A stretch of 64,000 nt of DNA, taken from assembly GCA_021604865.1 (NCBI GenBank), contig BQJU01000032.1, forward strand, positions 21,189 through 85,188. The letters run 5' to 3'. This DNA is from Saprospiraceae bacterium (GTDB lineage Bacteria > Bacteroidota > Bacteroidia > Chitinophagales > Saprospiraceae). This document shows positions 18,201 to 27,530 of this stretch, piece by piece. The first letter of the stretch is position 1; each line of letters opens with the position of its first letter. The notes beneath the pieces are model-generated. The model was given only the letters and a program-made list of their open reading frames with translations. It made no database searches and was not told the origin of the DNA. The position numbers and the translations under genes are program-made.

Positions 18201-21200
18201 CACCAGGCTGAGAATCAACCATGCAATCAAATTCAAATGCAATGCCATCATTTAATGTAATGGATATGGTTTGTGTACAACCAATCTCATCCACGACGAT
18301 CACAGTATAAGTGCCGGCAGATATATTTTGCGGATCTTCTTGTCCATCCAGGCTATCCTCATTCCAGTCAATGGATGTGATCGGCTGATTTCCGGTAATC
18401 ATTAGATCAATACTGCCATCAAGACCACCTGCACAGGCTGGATCGTTTCCTGTTATTCCAAGACTGAGGCCACAGCTAATCGTGAACGTACAAGTCTCTT
18501 CACATTGATTGGCATCAAAAAGGGTAAAAGTGTAATCACCGGGAGACAACACCGGAGAATCCCAGGTGCCAGCTATGTTTTCTACCAAAGAGTGACTAAA
18601 AGGACCATTCAATTCCAATTGGTAAGGTGGGGTGCTCCCACTAAAAGAAAAGGAATAACTACCAGATCCATTTCCTTCAGAAATTCCATTTTCATGGCAA
18701 TCTAATACGAGCGAACTGGGTTCTGAAATAGTGATAGATTCGCTATCCATACAACCACTATCATCAGTAACCGTAAGGGAATAAAGGCCAGGATTGAGAT
18801 CGCTAATATTGCTTTGTCCATCATAAATATCATTTGACCAGTCATACTGATAATCAGGTGTGCCTCCGGTTACCACACTGGATATACTTCCATCATTGGT
18901 GTCATTACAACTACTGTTATTTGGAGTCAGGGACAACATCAGATCACAATCGGCGTCCTGGATAGTAAAACTACAACTAATGCTACAGCCATTAGCATCT
19001 GTAAACAACACCGTATAATTTCCTGCTAAAAGGTTGTCAAGTGTATAGTTGCCTTCTATCAGGTTCTGTTCGGCAGAATTAACGGGACCGCTGAGTGTAT
19101 AGCTGTAGGGTGCGGTACCGTCACTAATCTCGAAAGAAGCTTTTCCATCCGATAACCCGGGTCCGGTAGGCGGCATATCTGCGCTGCAGTTCAGGTCCAA
19201 TTGGCCAGGTTCATCTATGGTAATGCTGGTTGAAGCTTCACAGTTATTCCCATCTGAAACGGTCACACTATAAGTACCTGCTGCAAGCCCAACAGGATCT
19301 TCCTCTCCATCCAGCGTATTATCGGACCAATTGTATTGAAATGGCATCTGTCCAATTATTTCCAGGTTCAAGGCCCCAGATTCACTGCCATTACAATCAA
19401 TGGTTGCTGCTATATTAAGATCCAGAATAGGTGATAAATTGACGGTGATTTCAACCGGGACAATTTCAGATGTACAAGTCCCATTATTCACCTGGACAAA
19501 AAGGGTAACTGATGAAGTAGTAAAGTCCTCCGGATTATTTATTTCGTTCATTGCTGTATTATCCAAATACCAGGTCACGTCATTACCTGTTCCACCATTT
19601 ATGACATTGTTGCTTTGTGTGAGGTCAAATGTTGCTACACCGTTGCTCTCTTCGCACGCGAAAAGCGTTGTAGTTGTGGCCACAGGCTGGGGAGCAATAG
19701 TTATATTGTGGGTAAACACTTGAGCACATAATCCTGGATCTGGCGTAAAGGTATAAACACCCGAGTTCATATTATCAACTACTGAAGGTGACCAGCTACC
19801 GTTGACTCCATTATCGGAAGTGCCTGGCAGATTTGAAATAGTTGCTCCCTGGCAAAAAATAGCTGGAATATTAAAGACAGGTGTAGCTGCCGGGAAAATG
19901 GTCACATTGAGAATATACTGACTAGCACACTGACCGGGATTGGGCGTAAACGTATAACTGCCGGAATTCACATTGTCAATCCCTCCCGGATTCCAGCTAC
20001 CATTTATGCCATTATCAGAAACGGTGGGTAGAGGAGCAACAACATCTCCTTGACAGTACATATTTTGGATGGTGAACGTAGGCATAGTTCCAGGAATAAT
20101 CGTCACATTCAAGGTAAAGGGACTAGCACACTGACCGGGATTGGGCGTAAACGTATAACTGCCGGAATTCACATTGTCAATCCCTCCCGGATTCCAGCTA
20201 CCATTGATACCATTATCAGAAACGGTGGGTAAAGGCGTAACAACATCTCCCTGACAGTACATATTTTGGATGGTGAACGTAGGCGTAATTCCAGGAGTAA
20301 TCGTCACATTCAAGGTAAAGGGACTAGCACACTGACCGGGATTGGGCGTAAACGTATAACTGCCGGAATTCACATTGTCAATCCCTCCCGGATTCCAGCT
20401 ACCATTGATACCATTATCAGAAACGGTAGGTAGAGGAGCAACAACATCTCCTTGACAGTACGTATTTTGGATGGTGAACGTAGACATAGTTCCAGGAGTA
20501 ATCGTCACATTCAAGGTAAAGGGACTAGCACACTGACCGGGATTGGGTGTAAACGTATAACTGCCGGAATTCATATTGTCAATCCCTCCCGGATTCCAGC
20601 TACCATTGATACCATTATCAGAAACGGTAGGTAGAGGAGCAACAACATCTCCCTGACAGTAGGTATTTTGGATATTGAAAGTGGGCGTAGTTCCAGGAGT
20701 AATCGTCACATTCAAAGTAAAGGGTCCGGCACATTGTCCTGCATTGGGTGTGAAGGTGTAACTACCCGAGTTCATATTATCGATAGTCCCGGGGTTCCAA
20801 TTGCCACTTATTCCATTGTCGGAAATATTGGGTAATGCATCGGCAACATCTCCTGCACAATAAACATCTGTAAGGCTAAAAACAGGCGTTGCTCCTGGGG
20901 TAATGGTTACGTTTAAAACGAATGTGGATGCACATTCACCCGGATTGGGCGTAAAGGTATAGCTACCGGAATTCACATTATCAATCGTTCCTGGGTTCCA
21001 GTTACCGTTTACAGCATTGTCAGAAACGGTAGGTAGAGGAGCGACAACATCTCCTTGACAGTACGTATTTTGGATAGTGAAAGTGGGCGTTATTCCAGAA
21101 GTAATCGTGACATTCAAGGTAAAGGGTCCGGCACATTGTCCTGCATTGGGTGTGAAGGTGTAACTACCCGAGTTCATATTATCTACAACTGCTGGCGACC

Positions 21201-22410
21201 AGGTACCATTGACTCCATTATCGGAAGCCCCCGGTAGAGCAGGAATAGTGGCTCCTTGACAATAAGTATCTGTAATACTAAAAGTAGGCGTAATTGCCGA
21301 AGTAATCGTTACGTTAAGAGTAACAGGATTAGCACATTCCCCTGGTCCTGGCGTAAACGTATAGGTCCCAGAATTCATATTGTCAATTATTGCTGGCGAC
21401 CAGCCCCCGGTGATGGCATTATTGGAGGTATTTGGCAAAACATCCGCTACCTCGCCAGCACAATAAGTGGTCGTGATACTGAAAACAGGTGTAGCTGGCG
21501 GTGTGATGGTAATTGTAAAAGACTCTTCTTGTACACAACTTTGCGTAATATCAGTGATATAAATAGTCGTATTACCAGTGATCGTTTGTCCAGCCATGTA
21601 CAAGAGACCTGTCCCTCCAGGGCCTGTAAAATAGGCTTCGTTTCCGCTAAGGCCAGAACCAGTGATAGGAGGAAGGGTATAACTATTACAGACGGAAACA
21701 TTCCCCGGGTTATTGAAGGTGACGGCCGGTGGAGCCGTTCCTATGGGGGGAGCTCCGCAGGTATTTACACCATAAGTATCGGTGGCAGGTATCCAGTATG
21801 CGCCTTCGGCTTGCGTCAATAGAGTGCGATCATGTGTGTAAATATTGGAGCATCCCGATGTAAGTCCAACTTCGGTACTTCGTGGAGCAGCACCGGTTGC
21901 ATTGGAAAGTCCACCCCCAGAGCGTGTACAACTATTAGCCAATACATATATACACTCACCCGTTCCGCAGATGCTGCTAAAGTCATAAGGTTCATCAGCT
22001 CCATTACTAATTTGAAAAACAACCCATACATTGGGCGGCACATCGAAGTTAGCCCCTATGGAGATTACATTAGAACATCCCGTAATCACTCCCGGATTGC
22101 CAAAAGTAACACCACACGGGGTTTGGTCAGCAGGCCAGTTATCTACATTAGTATTCACATCATTATTCTCCGGGCCATTGACGTTCCGGTTGATATCAAA
22201 GTTTAAGAAAAAATCATCGGTATTAAAACCACTATTTCCTGAGTCAATTATGAGAAACTCATTAAAACTTTCATTGCCACAAGCATCGATCATCAAAGCC
22301 AGTACTGTAGGGCACTGTGCCCTGATGAGGGACAATGGAATCGAGATCGACAGAAGAAAAACGCAAAGAGATAGGAAGTGCTTAAAAGTGCTTTTGGTAG
22401 AATAATTCAT
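15220..22410 (-). CDS. Giant SprB-like adhesin with type B (gliding-associated) T9SS tail
   Basis: The product has 2396 aa. A signal peptide (about 1-31) is followed by a lamin-tail-like domain (QCPTVLALMIDACGNESFNE, about 32-215) and a linker domain. Nine 67-residue repeats fill residues 306-908, each with two cysteines (TYCQG and GQCA) that could form a disulfide. A CHU-type domain follows, then about 800 residues of SprB-like modules (DWNxDSLDGxEDP, AGTYSVTVTD, GC), three roughly 57-residue NGCDSI repeats (about 1805-1980), further beta domains, and a gliding-motility-associated C-terminal domain from about 2300 (VPNSFSPNGDGVND ... QIFDRWGNQLY ... WDGRRNG). SprB in Flavobacterium is a T9SS-exported adhesin moved along the surface during gliding; a similar adhesive role is inferred here. 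No gliding motor genes are in the window. Confidence 0.93.
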   Translation of the reverse strand: MNYSTKSTFKHFLSLCVFLLSISIPLSLIRAQCPTVLALMIDACGNESFNEFLIIDSGNSGFNTDDFFLNFDINRNVNGPENNDVNTNVDNWPADQTPCGVTFGNPGVITGCSNVISIGANFDVPPNVWVVFQISNGADEPYDFSSICGTGECIYVLANSCTRSGGGLSNATGAAPRSTEVGLTSGCSNIYTHDRTLLTQAEGAYWIPATDTYGVNTCGAPPIGTAPPAVTFNNPGNVSVCNSYTLPPITGSGLSGNEAYFTGPGGTGLLYMAGQTITGNTTIYITDITQSCVQEESFTITITPPATPVFSITTTYCAGEVADVLPNTSNNAITGGWSPAIIDNMNSGTYTFTPGPGECANPVTLNVTITSAITPTFSITDTYCQGATIPALPGASDNGVNGTWSPAVVDNMNSGSYTFTPNAGQCAGPFTLNVTITSGITPTFTIQNTYCQGDVVAPLPTVSDNAVNGNWNPGTIDNVNSGSYTFTPNPGECASTFVLNVTITPGATPVFSLTDVYCAGDVADALPNISDNGISGNWNPGTIDNMNSGSYTFTPNAGQCAGPFTLNVTITPGTTPTFNIQNTYCQGDVVAPLPTVSDNGINGSWNPGGIDNMNSGSYTFTPNPGQCASPFTLNVTITPGTMSTFTIQNTYCQGDVVAPLPTVSDNGINGSWNPGGIDNVNSGSYTFTPNPGQCASPFTLNVTITPGITPTFTIQNMYCQGDVVTPLPTVSDNGINGSWNPGGIDNVNSGSYTFTPNPGQCASPFTLNVTIIPGTMPTFTIQNMYCQGDVVAPLPTVSDNGINGSWNPGGIDNVNSGSYTFTPNPGQCASQYILNVTIFPAATPVFNIPAIFCQGATISNLPGTSDNGVNGSWSPSVVDNMNSGVYTFTPDPGLCAQVFTHNITIAPQPVATTTTLFACEESNGVATFDLTQSNNVINGGTGNDVTWYLDNTAMNEINNPEDFTTSSVTLFVQVNNGTCTSEIVPVEITVNLSPILDLNIAATIDCNGSESGALNLEIIGQMPFQYNWSDNTLDGEEDPVGLAAGTYSVTVSDGNNCEASTSITIDEPGQLDLNCSADMPPTGPGLSDGKASFEISDGTAPYSYTLSGPVNSAEQNLIEGNYTLDNLLAGNYTVLFTDANGCSISCSFTIQDADCDLMLSLTPNNSSCNDTNDGSISSVVTGGTPDYQYDWSNDIYDGQSNISDLNPGLYSLTVTDDSGCMDSESITISEPSSLVLDCHENGISEGNGSGSYSFSFSGSTPPYQLELNGPFSHSLVENIAGTWDSPVLSPGDYTFTLFDANQCEETCTFTISCGLSLGITGNDPACAGGLDGSIDLMITGNQPITSIDWNEDSLDGQEDPQNISAGTYTVIVVDEIGCTQTISITLNDGIAFEFDCMVDSQPGGPSATDGSINVVVNNGPTGPYTISYDNSEGVNGTIPGNLGNNIINNLPSGIYEISISNGNCTAECIVMLSATSCTFTLVETTTSPSCNGSLDGSLIVTPEGGDGNYTFDWSDDQFDGLSNLSELGASIYQLTVTDGLGCISMTSIELTEPSVLEIDCSDTTDPNSQGSSDGSLILEVMGGTPPYTVTWSGPVNGTDNSITEGTLAINNLSEGAYVVMVEDDNGCTVSCNFNLNAPGCDLSLEINGTNPDCAGDANGSIDLIINGSQNIVSIDWNDDSLDGTEDPQNLAAGTYSVTVTDEVGCIQTIPVVLQEPANIVLTCNISQQPTGEGVSDGIINVVISDGPTGSYTIAYDNAMGVSGSITGTLGDNPISGLPEGNFTIEVTLGECMESCQLNLEAEGCIIPAESSYFETLCPGETVTVGGVNFDESNTNDQVILPGAANNGCDSIINVQISFYDTAVFTFEADLCTGESLQLGGMQFDEDNPSGIVVLAGASSNGCDSTITVNVFFLPPAESMLDTVLCFNASLEVGNTVFNRSNPSGTVALENAAANGCDSIILVNTSYEPENMATLVGDTVLCEGEVTSLRLFTNGGFTYDYIIQPSVGLEILGTEVTGSQTVDVTPTTSSSFVLSNIVAANGCPVIVDSPEVEITVSHLNVLAEVSSDYNGFGVSCAEAEDGTAIVMASQGLTPYTYNWSNGNQSAEIAGLGIGNYFVTVTDGIGCVQEANVSLNGPLPILVEATGHGAGCLENSDGQILINNISGGGDSFEYSLDGTFFTSITNFPQSIPEISPGNYTLFVQDANDCSQSVDIIVDSGAELSLDLGPDAEIRLGDSILLQAQMNFLPDSWQWKPETYLSQPDTFITYATPMESMVYELEVINENGCKVSDQIRIIVSKKVDVFVPNSFSPNGDGVNDKLQIFAGKGVEHIEQFQIFDRWGNQLYVEGPFFPNGASHGWDGRRNGEDMNSGVYVFFVEVVLIGGEAMIVKGDVSLMR
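17002..19428 (-). repeat. Five two-module SprB-like repeats of about 160 residues
   Basis: Residues about 995-1803 of the adhesin alternate two module types. Type A has CxGxxDGSI and DWSxDxxDG with AGTYSVTVTD. Type B has LxCS, SDGxxxxxI and GPxxG with a CxxxC pair near its end. The A-B pair occurs five times. Pair 3 is most like pair 5 (SIDWNEDSLDG / SIDWNDDSLDG; GPYTISYDN / GSYTIAYDN), and A2 is most like A4. Boundaries are approximate. Confidence 0.75.
19687..21495 (-). repeat. Nine tandem 201 bp repeats inside the giant adhesin gene
   Basis: Nine in-frame units of exactly 201 bp (67 codons) cover 19687-21495. The outer units (1, 2, 4, 9) have diverged. Units 5-8 (about 19888-20691) are almost identical at DNA level, pointing to recent duplication or gene conversion. 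Unit 3 is close to units 5-8, and units 2 and 4 share an NAGQCAGPFTLNVTIT segment, so copies have been shuffled. Confidence 0.95.
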
Positions 22411-22735
22411 TGGCTTGAATTGATTGAGCTTAAAATCGATATTTACTTTGGCTCAAATATTCGAAACCTTGCTAAAATATGGGTATTCAGATCGTCCGTA
22501 TAGGTTTGTTTTGTGTCGCATCTGGGGATTTGACGAAATATTTGGGTAATTTTAAGCGCTTTACGCTATAATTTCCCTTCAAATTTTGATTTTCACTTCC
22601 TTTATTAGGACCAAAATTAATTTGGACTTTTCAATTTATTAACCTACTTTTCAGCGCAATTTCCCCTGATTAGAAGATTTATTGTGTTATAAAATTCTAA
22701 CAGGCTAAGCAAAAGAACACAACAACCTAACACCT
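22411..22735. other. 325 bp divergent intergenic region
   Basis: An A/T-rich region between the start of the minus-strand adhesin and the start of the plus-strand large-protein operon. It must hold promoters for both directions. A candidate for the plus direction is at 22621-22652; I could not find a good match for the minus direction. No small gene is evident. Confidence 0.7.
22621..22652 (+). promoter_or_regulatory. Candidate Bacteroidota promoter for the large-protein operon
   Basis: TTTG (22621-22624), 20 nt spacer, TACTTTTC (22645-22652): seven of eight matches to the -7 consensus TAnnTTTG, with the usual -33 element and spacing. It would give a leader of about 75 nt before the ATG at 22736. 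Confidence 0.45.
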
Positions 22736-25700
22736 ATGCCCAATTTAGTTCTGGTGCCTGTTCATCTGGATGCCTTGTTTTTATCGCATGACCAGCTGGT
22801 GGCAGGCCCCAAAGCCGATTTTACCCGCCTACCCTATCTCCGTAATGGGCAGGATCATCAATCGGATGCTCCTTTTTTAAGTGAAGAAATACTGACAAAA
22901 CCCTTTCATAACGAGAATTTACACCTCAAAGCAGGCATACATTTACATTGGGCATTGCCTGACGCATTGACCAAAACGCTGGATGGAAAAGACAGCAGCC
23001 ACTTTCCAACAGTCCCCAACCGATGGCTGATTTCACGAATTAGAAATGGTCAAAAAGAAAAGACCTGGGTGGTCGAAAGTGATTACCTCTACTCGGATGG
23101 GATGGGGCAATATTCCGGTAGTATTTCCTATCCTTATCCCAAAATATCACCCAATGATCAGCCTTTCCGGTTTTTAGGCAGGAAGATGCCCTGGGCAGCA
23201 TGGAAAAATGCAACGGCTAATAATAATGAATACCTGGATCACCTTACGGCAGTGGGTTATGGAGAACCAACCTTTGCCGCTTTTTATCCCAATTGCCACT
23301 CCGTTTTTGGGTTTCACGATGGAGAAATCAATCCTTATACCTTAGCAAATACCTCCTATGAGGTGACAGGCTGGTATAATAATCCGGAAGAGGATTATTT
23401 GAAACAGTTACAACAAAGCCTCCTGACCCTACCCAATGCTCCAACTACCTTGTTTGATATGCATGAGTTAATGGAACAGTCGAGTGCATGGCGTTTGGAT
23501 ATACAAATTGATAAACAAGCATTTTTAACGGCCAATCCCACAGCCACCACGCTACTGGACGATTGGATTGCTAACAATTGGATTGCACTTATCGATGAGC
23601 ACACGATTGCTATAATGCCCAAAGCTCAATGGAAGAAAGAACCAGATGAGCGTGCGTTATCCTTTATGAGTCGTTTATTGGGGCCCTATTTTGATCTGCA
23701 AACGTTATGTTTTTCACACTTAAAATTTCCAGAAACCATACCGGAACAAATCGAGCATCCTGGCTTTAATAACCATGATTTTCAGGTGACCATTGCCAAT
23801 ACAGGTTCCGAGGCACTTTCAGCCTACCTTTCCCATCAATTGGCAGGAGAATTCACACATGAGCAGGTAGAGGATCAACTGGAAGCCATCCTGCTTGCAA
23901 GTAAATTGGAAAACCACCGCCTGGATACCGGTGCCAAATTTGAAGAGGCCCGGCATGAAAAGGGCTTTAATGCCATCCCCGGAGGTACACGTTGGGTGAT
24001 CCGCCCACAAAATGACCCGCATTCGGCCGCCAAAGCCGACAATGTAGCGGAACAACAACAGATTACCCTTCCTGAAGCCTTAGGGCATGCCCTCAATCAA
24101 CTCAACCTGTTGCAGGGGCGATATGATCAGGCTCAAAAAGAAATTCAAAGTCTGAAACACCACTTGTTTTCCGACTGGTACAAATACCTCAAATGTGTGT
24201 ATCCGCCAGATGGAACCCATGAAGAATTTATTCCTCCCGATGAGGTCAAATATTTTATCGAACAAAATGACTTGTCTCCTCTTTCCGAAAAATCAGCAAG
24301 TACCGGAAAATTAAACTGGCAGGAAGATGAAGAAAAACGAGTCTCCGAAGCTACTGTTGTCGAAGGGGTTTCTACAAGCCTGGCCCAGCAAGTGGCCACA
24401 GCCATCAATCAGCTCATCGAACAGCTGAAAACCTTTAATCGGGAAGGTGGTTTATTATTGGCCTTAAAACTAGGCGAACAATCAGAAGATGGAAGTGTCC
24501 CCGACTTTTCAGGACGTGAAAATAGTGGCCAGCTATCTGGAGAGGTCAACTTTGTTGATGATATTACATTTCTTCGGGTAGCCGAATTTAATGGAACGAA
24601 TGCACAGCTAAATCTTCCATTATTACAAGCTATAAAGTCGATTTCCTTTTGGACATTTATTCCGGCCGAAAGTACAAGTGGTTGTTTATTGGATGCCGGT
24701 GGTGGGTTAAATGCTTTTCTGTCAAACGGGGACACTGGAACAGCCTGGAAAAAGCTGTTTGTCAATGGACAACAAGTGCCTGCAATCAACTGGAATGCCA
24801 TTCCTAAAGGAGATTGGGTCCATTTACATCTGAGCCTTGCTCAGCCTATAGAGGCTTCTTTCACACTGATGAGTCGGTCCAATGGGCAGGATTTTCTAGC
24901 CGGCAACTTGGCACACATCCACGTTTATGATTTCGAGTTGGAAGAACAGGCCATTCAACGTGATATGCGCCATTATGTACGCCAACAATACGTGTTGCAA
25001 GCCTCTGCTGCTTCCCGCTACTGGCAGGCAAAAGAACCCGTGGCCTTGTTTACTGGTGAAGCGATAAAACCTTCTCCCCGGCACGGCTTTGACGGCAATC
25101 ACCGGATGGATGGCAAACTGCATTGCATCAGCTGGCCACAGACAGATATCAACAGCTTGATCAATGAGGCGTTTGGCCCGTTATCGGCCAAACTGGACGC
25201 CCTCAAAGCCCAATACCCAGACGACCATTTTGCCTTTGAAACTTGGGGACATCAGCCCTGGCATCCTTTTATGCTGGAATGGCAGGTGATCATGTCGCCG
25301 CTTAGCAATAAGAGTAATCTGAACGATAGCTTGCGTACTTATCATCGGGATTTTGTGACAGAAAACTATGAAATGAAGGAAAATGCCGTGGACCTGAATG
25401 TAAAACCCGGCAAATTTTCCATCACCAATGTGGCTTACGAATACAGCGGCTCCTCTGTATTAACGCCCTATGCTGATCTCCAACTCAAAGACCGACTGGA
25501 GGCTTACCTTAAAAAACAAGTGGTTACCCCCTGGTATATACAGCAAGAGATTGAGGTGGAAAATCGAAACTATGATTTTACCAGTCAGGAGGTGAAAAAT
25601 ATACTCAATAATTACATTCAGGTGAATGAAGCCACCATTACGGAAGATCCGGTCAACAACCTCTTAAGGGCATACAACTATCTCCAGGCCAGTAATCATC

Positions 25701-27304
25701 AGTCACTTTCTCAGACGTTAGGCGGATTTAATGATGCATTGCTTATGCATCGTCTAGTGATGCAAACGCCTATTGATGATCCCATCGGTTTTCCGAACTA
25801 CCGATACTTTGCAGATTATGTAGGCAATGCCCTGGGTAAAGACATCCATTCTGCTCCTGATCCAAATGCGGATTTTAATCCCATCAGATCGGGTGTAATG
25901 CGGGTGAATCAATTGCAACTGATGGATACCTTTGGACGTAGCAAAGCATTGTATAGTGGAGATTTATTCAAACCCCATCAGATGGAAGTACCTGGCCGGG
26001 CCGATATGGTTCATTTGCGTCCGCGATTGGTCCAGCCCGCGCGCCTCAATTTCCGCTGGCTCTCCGCGAGTGATGGTGATCAGGAAATGAATGAACACCC
26101 GGCCACCAGCCCGATATGTGGATGGATTTTAGTTAACAACCTGGACCATAGTTTGATGATTTATCAAACGGATGGTGCCGCCTTATGTAGTGTAAGTCCC
26201 GATGAAGACACCAATTTCCTGCTCAGACATCCTCCTGGCCCAAAATTTGGACAAGCTTTTGACCTTCAGGAGGCTGACAATATGTATTTGCGGCAAATGC
26301 TAGACTATTTAAGGGGCCGGCAACAAAATAACCCTCAATTTTTGCAGCATTTTATCACCGTAATCGATTCCTCATTAGCCAATATTGATCCGGCAAATTT
26401 TGCGCAACATACGGATATTGCCATGCTCATGAGCCGGCCTTTAGCGCTGGTACGTGCCAGCATGGATCTTGAATTGGCGGGATTGCCAGCCATCAATCAC
26501 GATTGGAATGTTTTCCGCCATGACCTGTTGCGCAATACGCGGCAAAGTGAAGCATTTACGGATGTAGAATTCCCCATTCGCCTGGGTGAGTACAAACAAC
26601 TCAACGATGGCCTGGTGGGCTATTGGCTGGAGGAAGGGGATGGTTATAAAGACCTGCAATTTTTTGCGCCTCAAAGTGATATTGTTGATGATCCGAACAT
26701 TATTACCCGTTCAACGAGTCGATTCACGCTATGCCAGGCCGTATCTGATACACCAAAAATGTTAAGTCTCTTGCTTGATCCCAGAGGATTGGTTCATGCC
26801 ACTTCCGGCATTTTACCGACCAAAGCCATTCGCATTCCACCAGATCAATATGCTAAAGCATTGCAACGCATAGAAATTACTTTCCTAACGGCACCCTTGC
26901 TGAGTGATAGCCAGCAGGTGCAAATTGCGCTTCCGGCAGAGACGGACTATCAATGGTCGTGGTTGGCCAATACGAATGGTGGGTGGGATGAAATTTCGGT
27001 ACCGGGTGTGGTGCGGAAAAGTGCTTTTGTAGAAACATTTGCACAGGAAGCAGATGCCATTTGGGACCTGTTGGGGCAAGACAGTATCCAATGGATCATC
27101 CCGTTGGATGATGCCAGGGCTACTGTGGTTGAAATTGATCAACGAGCTGCTACGCAATTAGGAGAGCAATGGGAGCCAAAACGCACCCAAATAGATGATG
27201 TATTGGCACAAGTCAGCCTGGGACAAGCTTCTTTACAAGCAGATTTGCACGGAACAAACCTGATCCGGGAAGGCTGGCTGAAACTCAAAAAGATTTCAGA
27301 ATAA
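22736..27304 (+). CDS. Very large protein of unknown function with inserted LamG-like domain
   Basis: The 1522 aa product has no signal peptide and no membrane segment. The N-terminal part has LVPVHLDALFLS and KAGIHLHWALPDALTK, motifs that I recall from large uncharacterised bacterial proteins but cannot tie to a function. A helical, possibly coiled-coil part (about 440-480, LGHALNQLNLLQGRYDQAQK) leads into about 571-745, a concanavalin/LamG-like domain (GGLLLALKLGEQSEDGSVPD ... VAEFNGTNAQLNLP ... ISFWTFIP ... HIHVYDFELEEQ) that looks inserted into the family. The remaining 770 residues are mixed, with RPRLVQPARLNFRWLSASDG and a CGWILVNNLDHSLMIYQTDG segment. It is the first gene of a seven-gene operon whose partners include a LamG/S74 fibre-like protein and a deaminase. 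A structural or scaffold role is my best inference. Confidence 0.75.
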   Translation: MPNLVLVPVHLDALFLSHDQLVAGPKADFTRLPYLRNGQDHQSDAPFLSEEILTKPFHNENLHLKAGIHLHWALPDALTKTLDGKDSSHFPTVPNRWLISRIRNGQKEKTWVVESDYLYSDGMGQYSGSISYPYPKISPNDQPFRFLGRKMPWAAWKNATANNNEYLDHLTAVGYGEPTFAAFYPNCHSVFGFHDGEINPYTLANTSYEVTGWYNNPEEDYLKQLQQSLLTLPNAPTTLFDMHELMEQSSAWRLDIQIDKQAFLTANPTATTLLDDWIANNWIALIDEHTIAIMPKAQWKKEPDERALSFMSRLLGPYFDLQTLCFSHLKFPETIPEQIEHPGFNNHDFQVTIANTGSEALSAYLSHQLAGEFTHEQVEDQLEAILLASKLENHRLDTGAKFEEARHEKGFNAIPGGTRWVIRPQNDPHSAAKADNVAEQQQITLPEALGHALNQLNLLQGRYDQAQKEIQSLKHHLFSDWYKYLKCVYPPDGTHEEFIPPDEVKYFIEQNDLSPLSEKSASTGKLNWQEDEEKRVSEATVVEGVSTSLAQQVATAINQLIEQLKTFNREGGLLLALKLGEQSEDGSVPDFSGRENSGQLSGEVNFVDDITFLRVAEFNGTNAQLNLPLLQAIKSISFWTFIPAESTSGCLLDAGGGLNAFLSNGDTGTAWKKLFVNGQQVPAINWNAIPKGDWVHLHLSLAQPIEASFTLMSRSNGQDFLAGNLAHIHVYDFELEEQAIQRDMRHYVRQQYVLQASAASRYWQAKEPVALFTGEAIKPSPRHGFDGNHRMDGKLHCISWPQTDINSLINEAFGPLSAKLDALKAQYPDDHFAFETWGHQPWHPFMLEWQVIMSPLSNKSNLNDSLRTYHRDFVTENYEMKENAVDLNVKPGKFSITNVAYEYSGSSVLTPYADLQLKDRLEAYLKKQVVTPWYIQQEIEVENRNYDFTSQEVKNILNNYIQVNEATITEDPVNNLLRAYNYLQASNHQSLSQTLGGFNDALLMHRLVMQTPIDDPIGFPNYRYFADYVGNALGKDIHSAPDPNADFNPIRSGVMRVNQLQLMDTFGRSKALYSGDLFKPHQMEVPGRADMVHLRPRLVQPARLNFRWLSASDGDQEMNEHPATSPICGWILVNNLDHSLMIYQTDGAALCSVSPDEDTNFLLRHPPGPKFGQAFDLQEADNMYLRQMLDYLRGRQQNNPQFLQHFITVIDSSLANIDPANFAQHTDIAMLMSRPLALVRASMDLELAGLPAINHDWNVFRHDLLRNTRQSEAFTDVEFPIRLGEYKQLNDGLVGYWLEEGDGYKDLQFFAPQSDIVDDPNIITRSTSRFTLCQAVSDTPKMLSLLLDPRGLVHATSGILPTKAIRIPPDQYAKALQRIEITFLTAPLLSDSQQVQIALPAETDYQWSWLANTNGGWDEISVPGVVRKSAFVETFAQEADAIWDLLGQDSIQWIIPLDDARATVVEIDQRAATQLGEQWEPKRTQIDDVLAQVSLGQASLQADLHGTNLIREGWLKLKKISE

Positions 27305-27334
27305 ATTACAATTAAAAGTTATAAAAAATATAAC

Positions 27335-27508
27335 ATGGCTGATTTACAAAAAGAAGAAAAACCTCAGAACCTCAAATTTACATTAAGCATTGAGGAAACC
27401 AACTTGATCATGGATGCTCTAGGACAAATGCCCTTTGTGCGCGTTCACCAATTGATAGCAAAGATTCAACAACAAGCGGCTGGTCAGTTACAGAACAATC
27501 AAAAATAA
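27335..27508 (+). CDS. 57 aa helical protein of unknown function
   Basis: The ATG at 27335 opens 57 codons ending in TAA at 27506-27508. The product is polar at the start (MADLQKEEKP), then has a compact helical core (LKFTLSIEETNLIMDALGQM, PFVRVHQLIAKIQQQA) and a Gln/Asn tail. The core has regular hydrophobic spacing and looks like a folded domain rather than a chance frame. It sits 30 nt after the 1522 aa gene and 22 nt before the LamG/S74 gene, in the same direction. It may be an adaptor or assembly partner for one of the large proteins (inference). I do not recognise a characterised family. Confidence 0.7.
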   Translation: MADLQKEEKPQNLKFTLSIEETNLIMDALGQMPFVRVHQLIAKIQQQAAGQLQNNQK

Positions 27509-27530
27509 CCACCTAAACTCAACAATAACT

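Noticed and set aside
19687..21495. Possible CRISPR-like array
   Set aside because: The regular units are 201 bp, in frame and contiguous with no spacers; they encode protein repeats.
21256..21822. Plus-strand open frame of 188 codons, and a periodic set of 60-codon frames
   Set aside because: They are antisense shadows of the adhesin gene; the periodic ones recur at multiples of 201 bp because of the tandem repeats.
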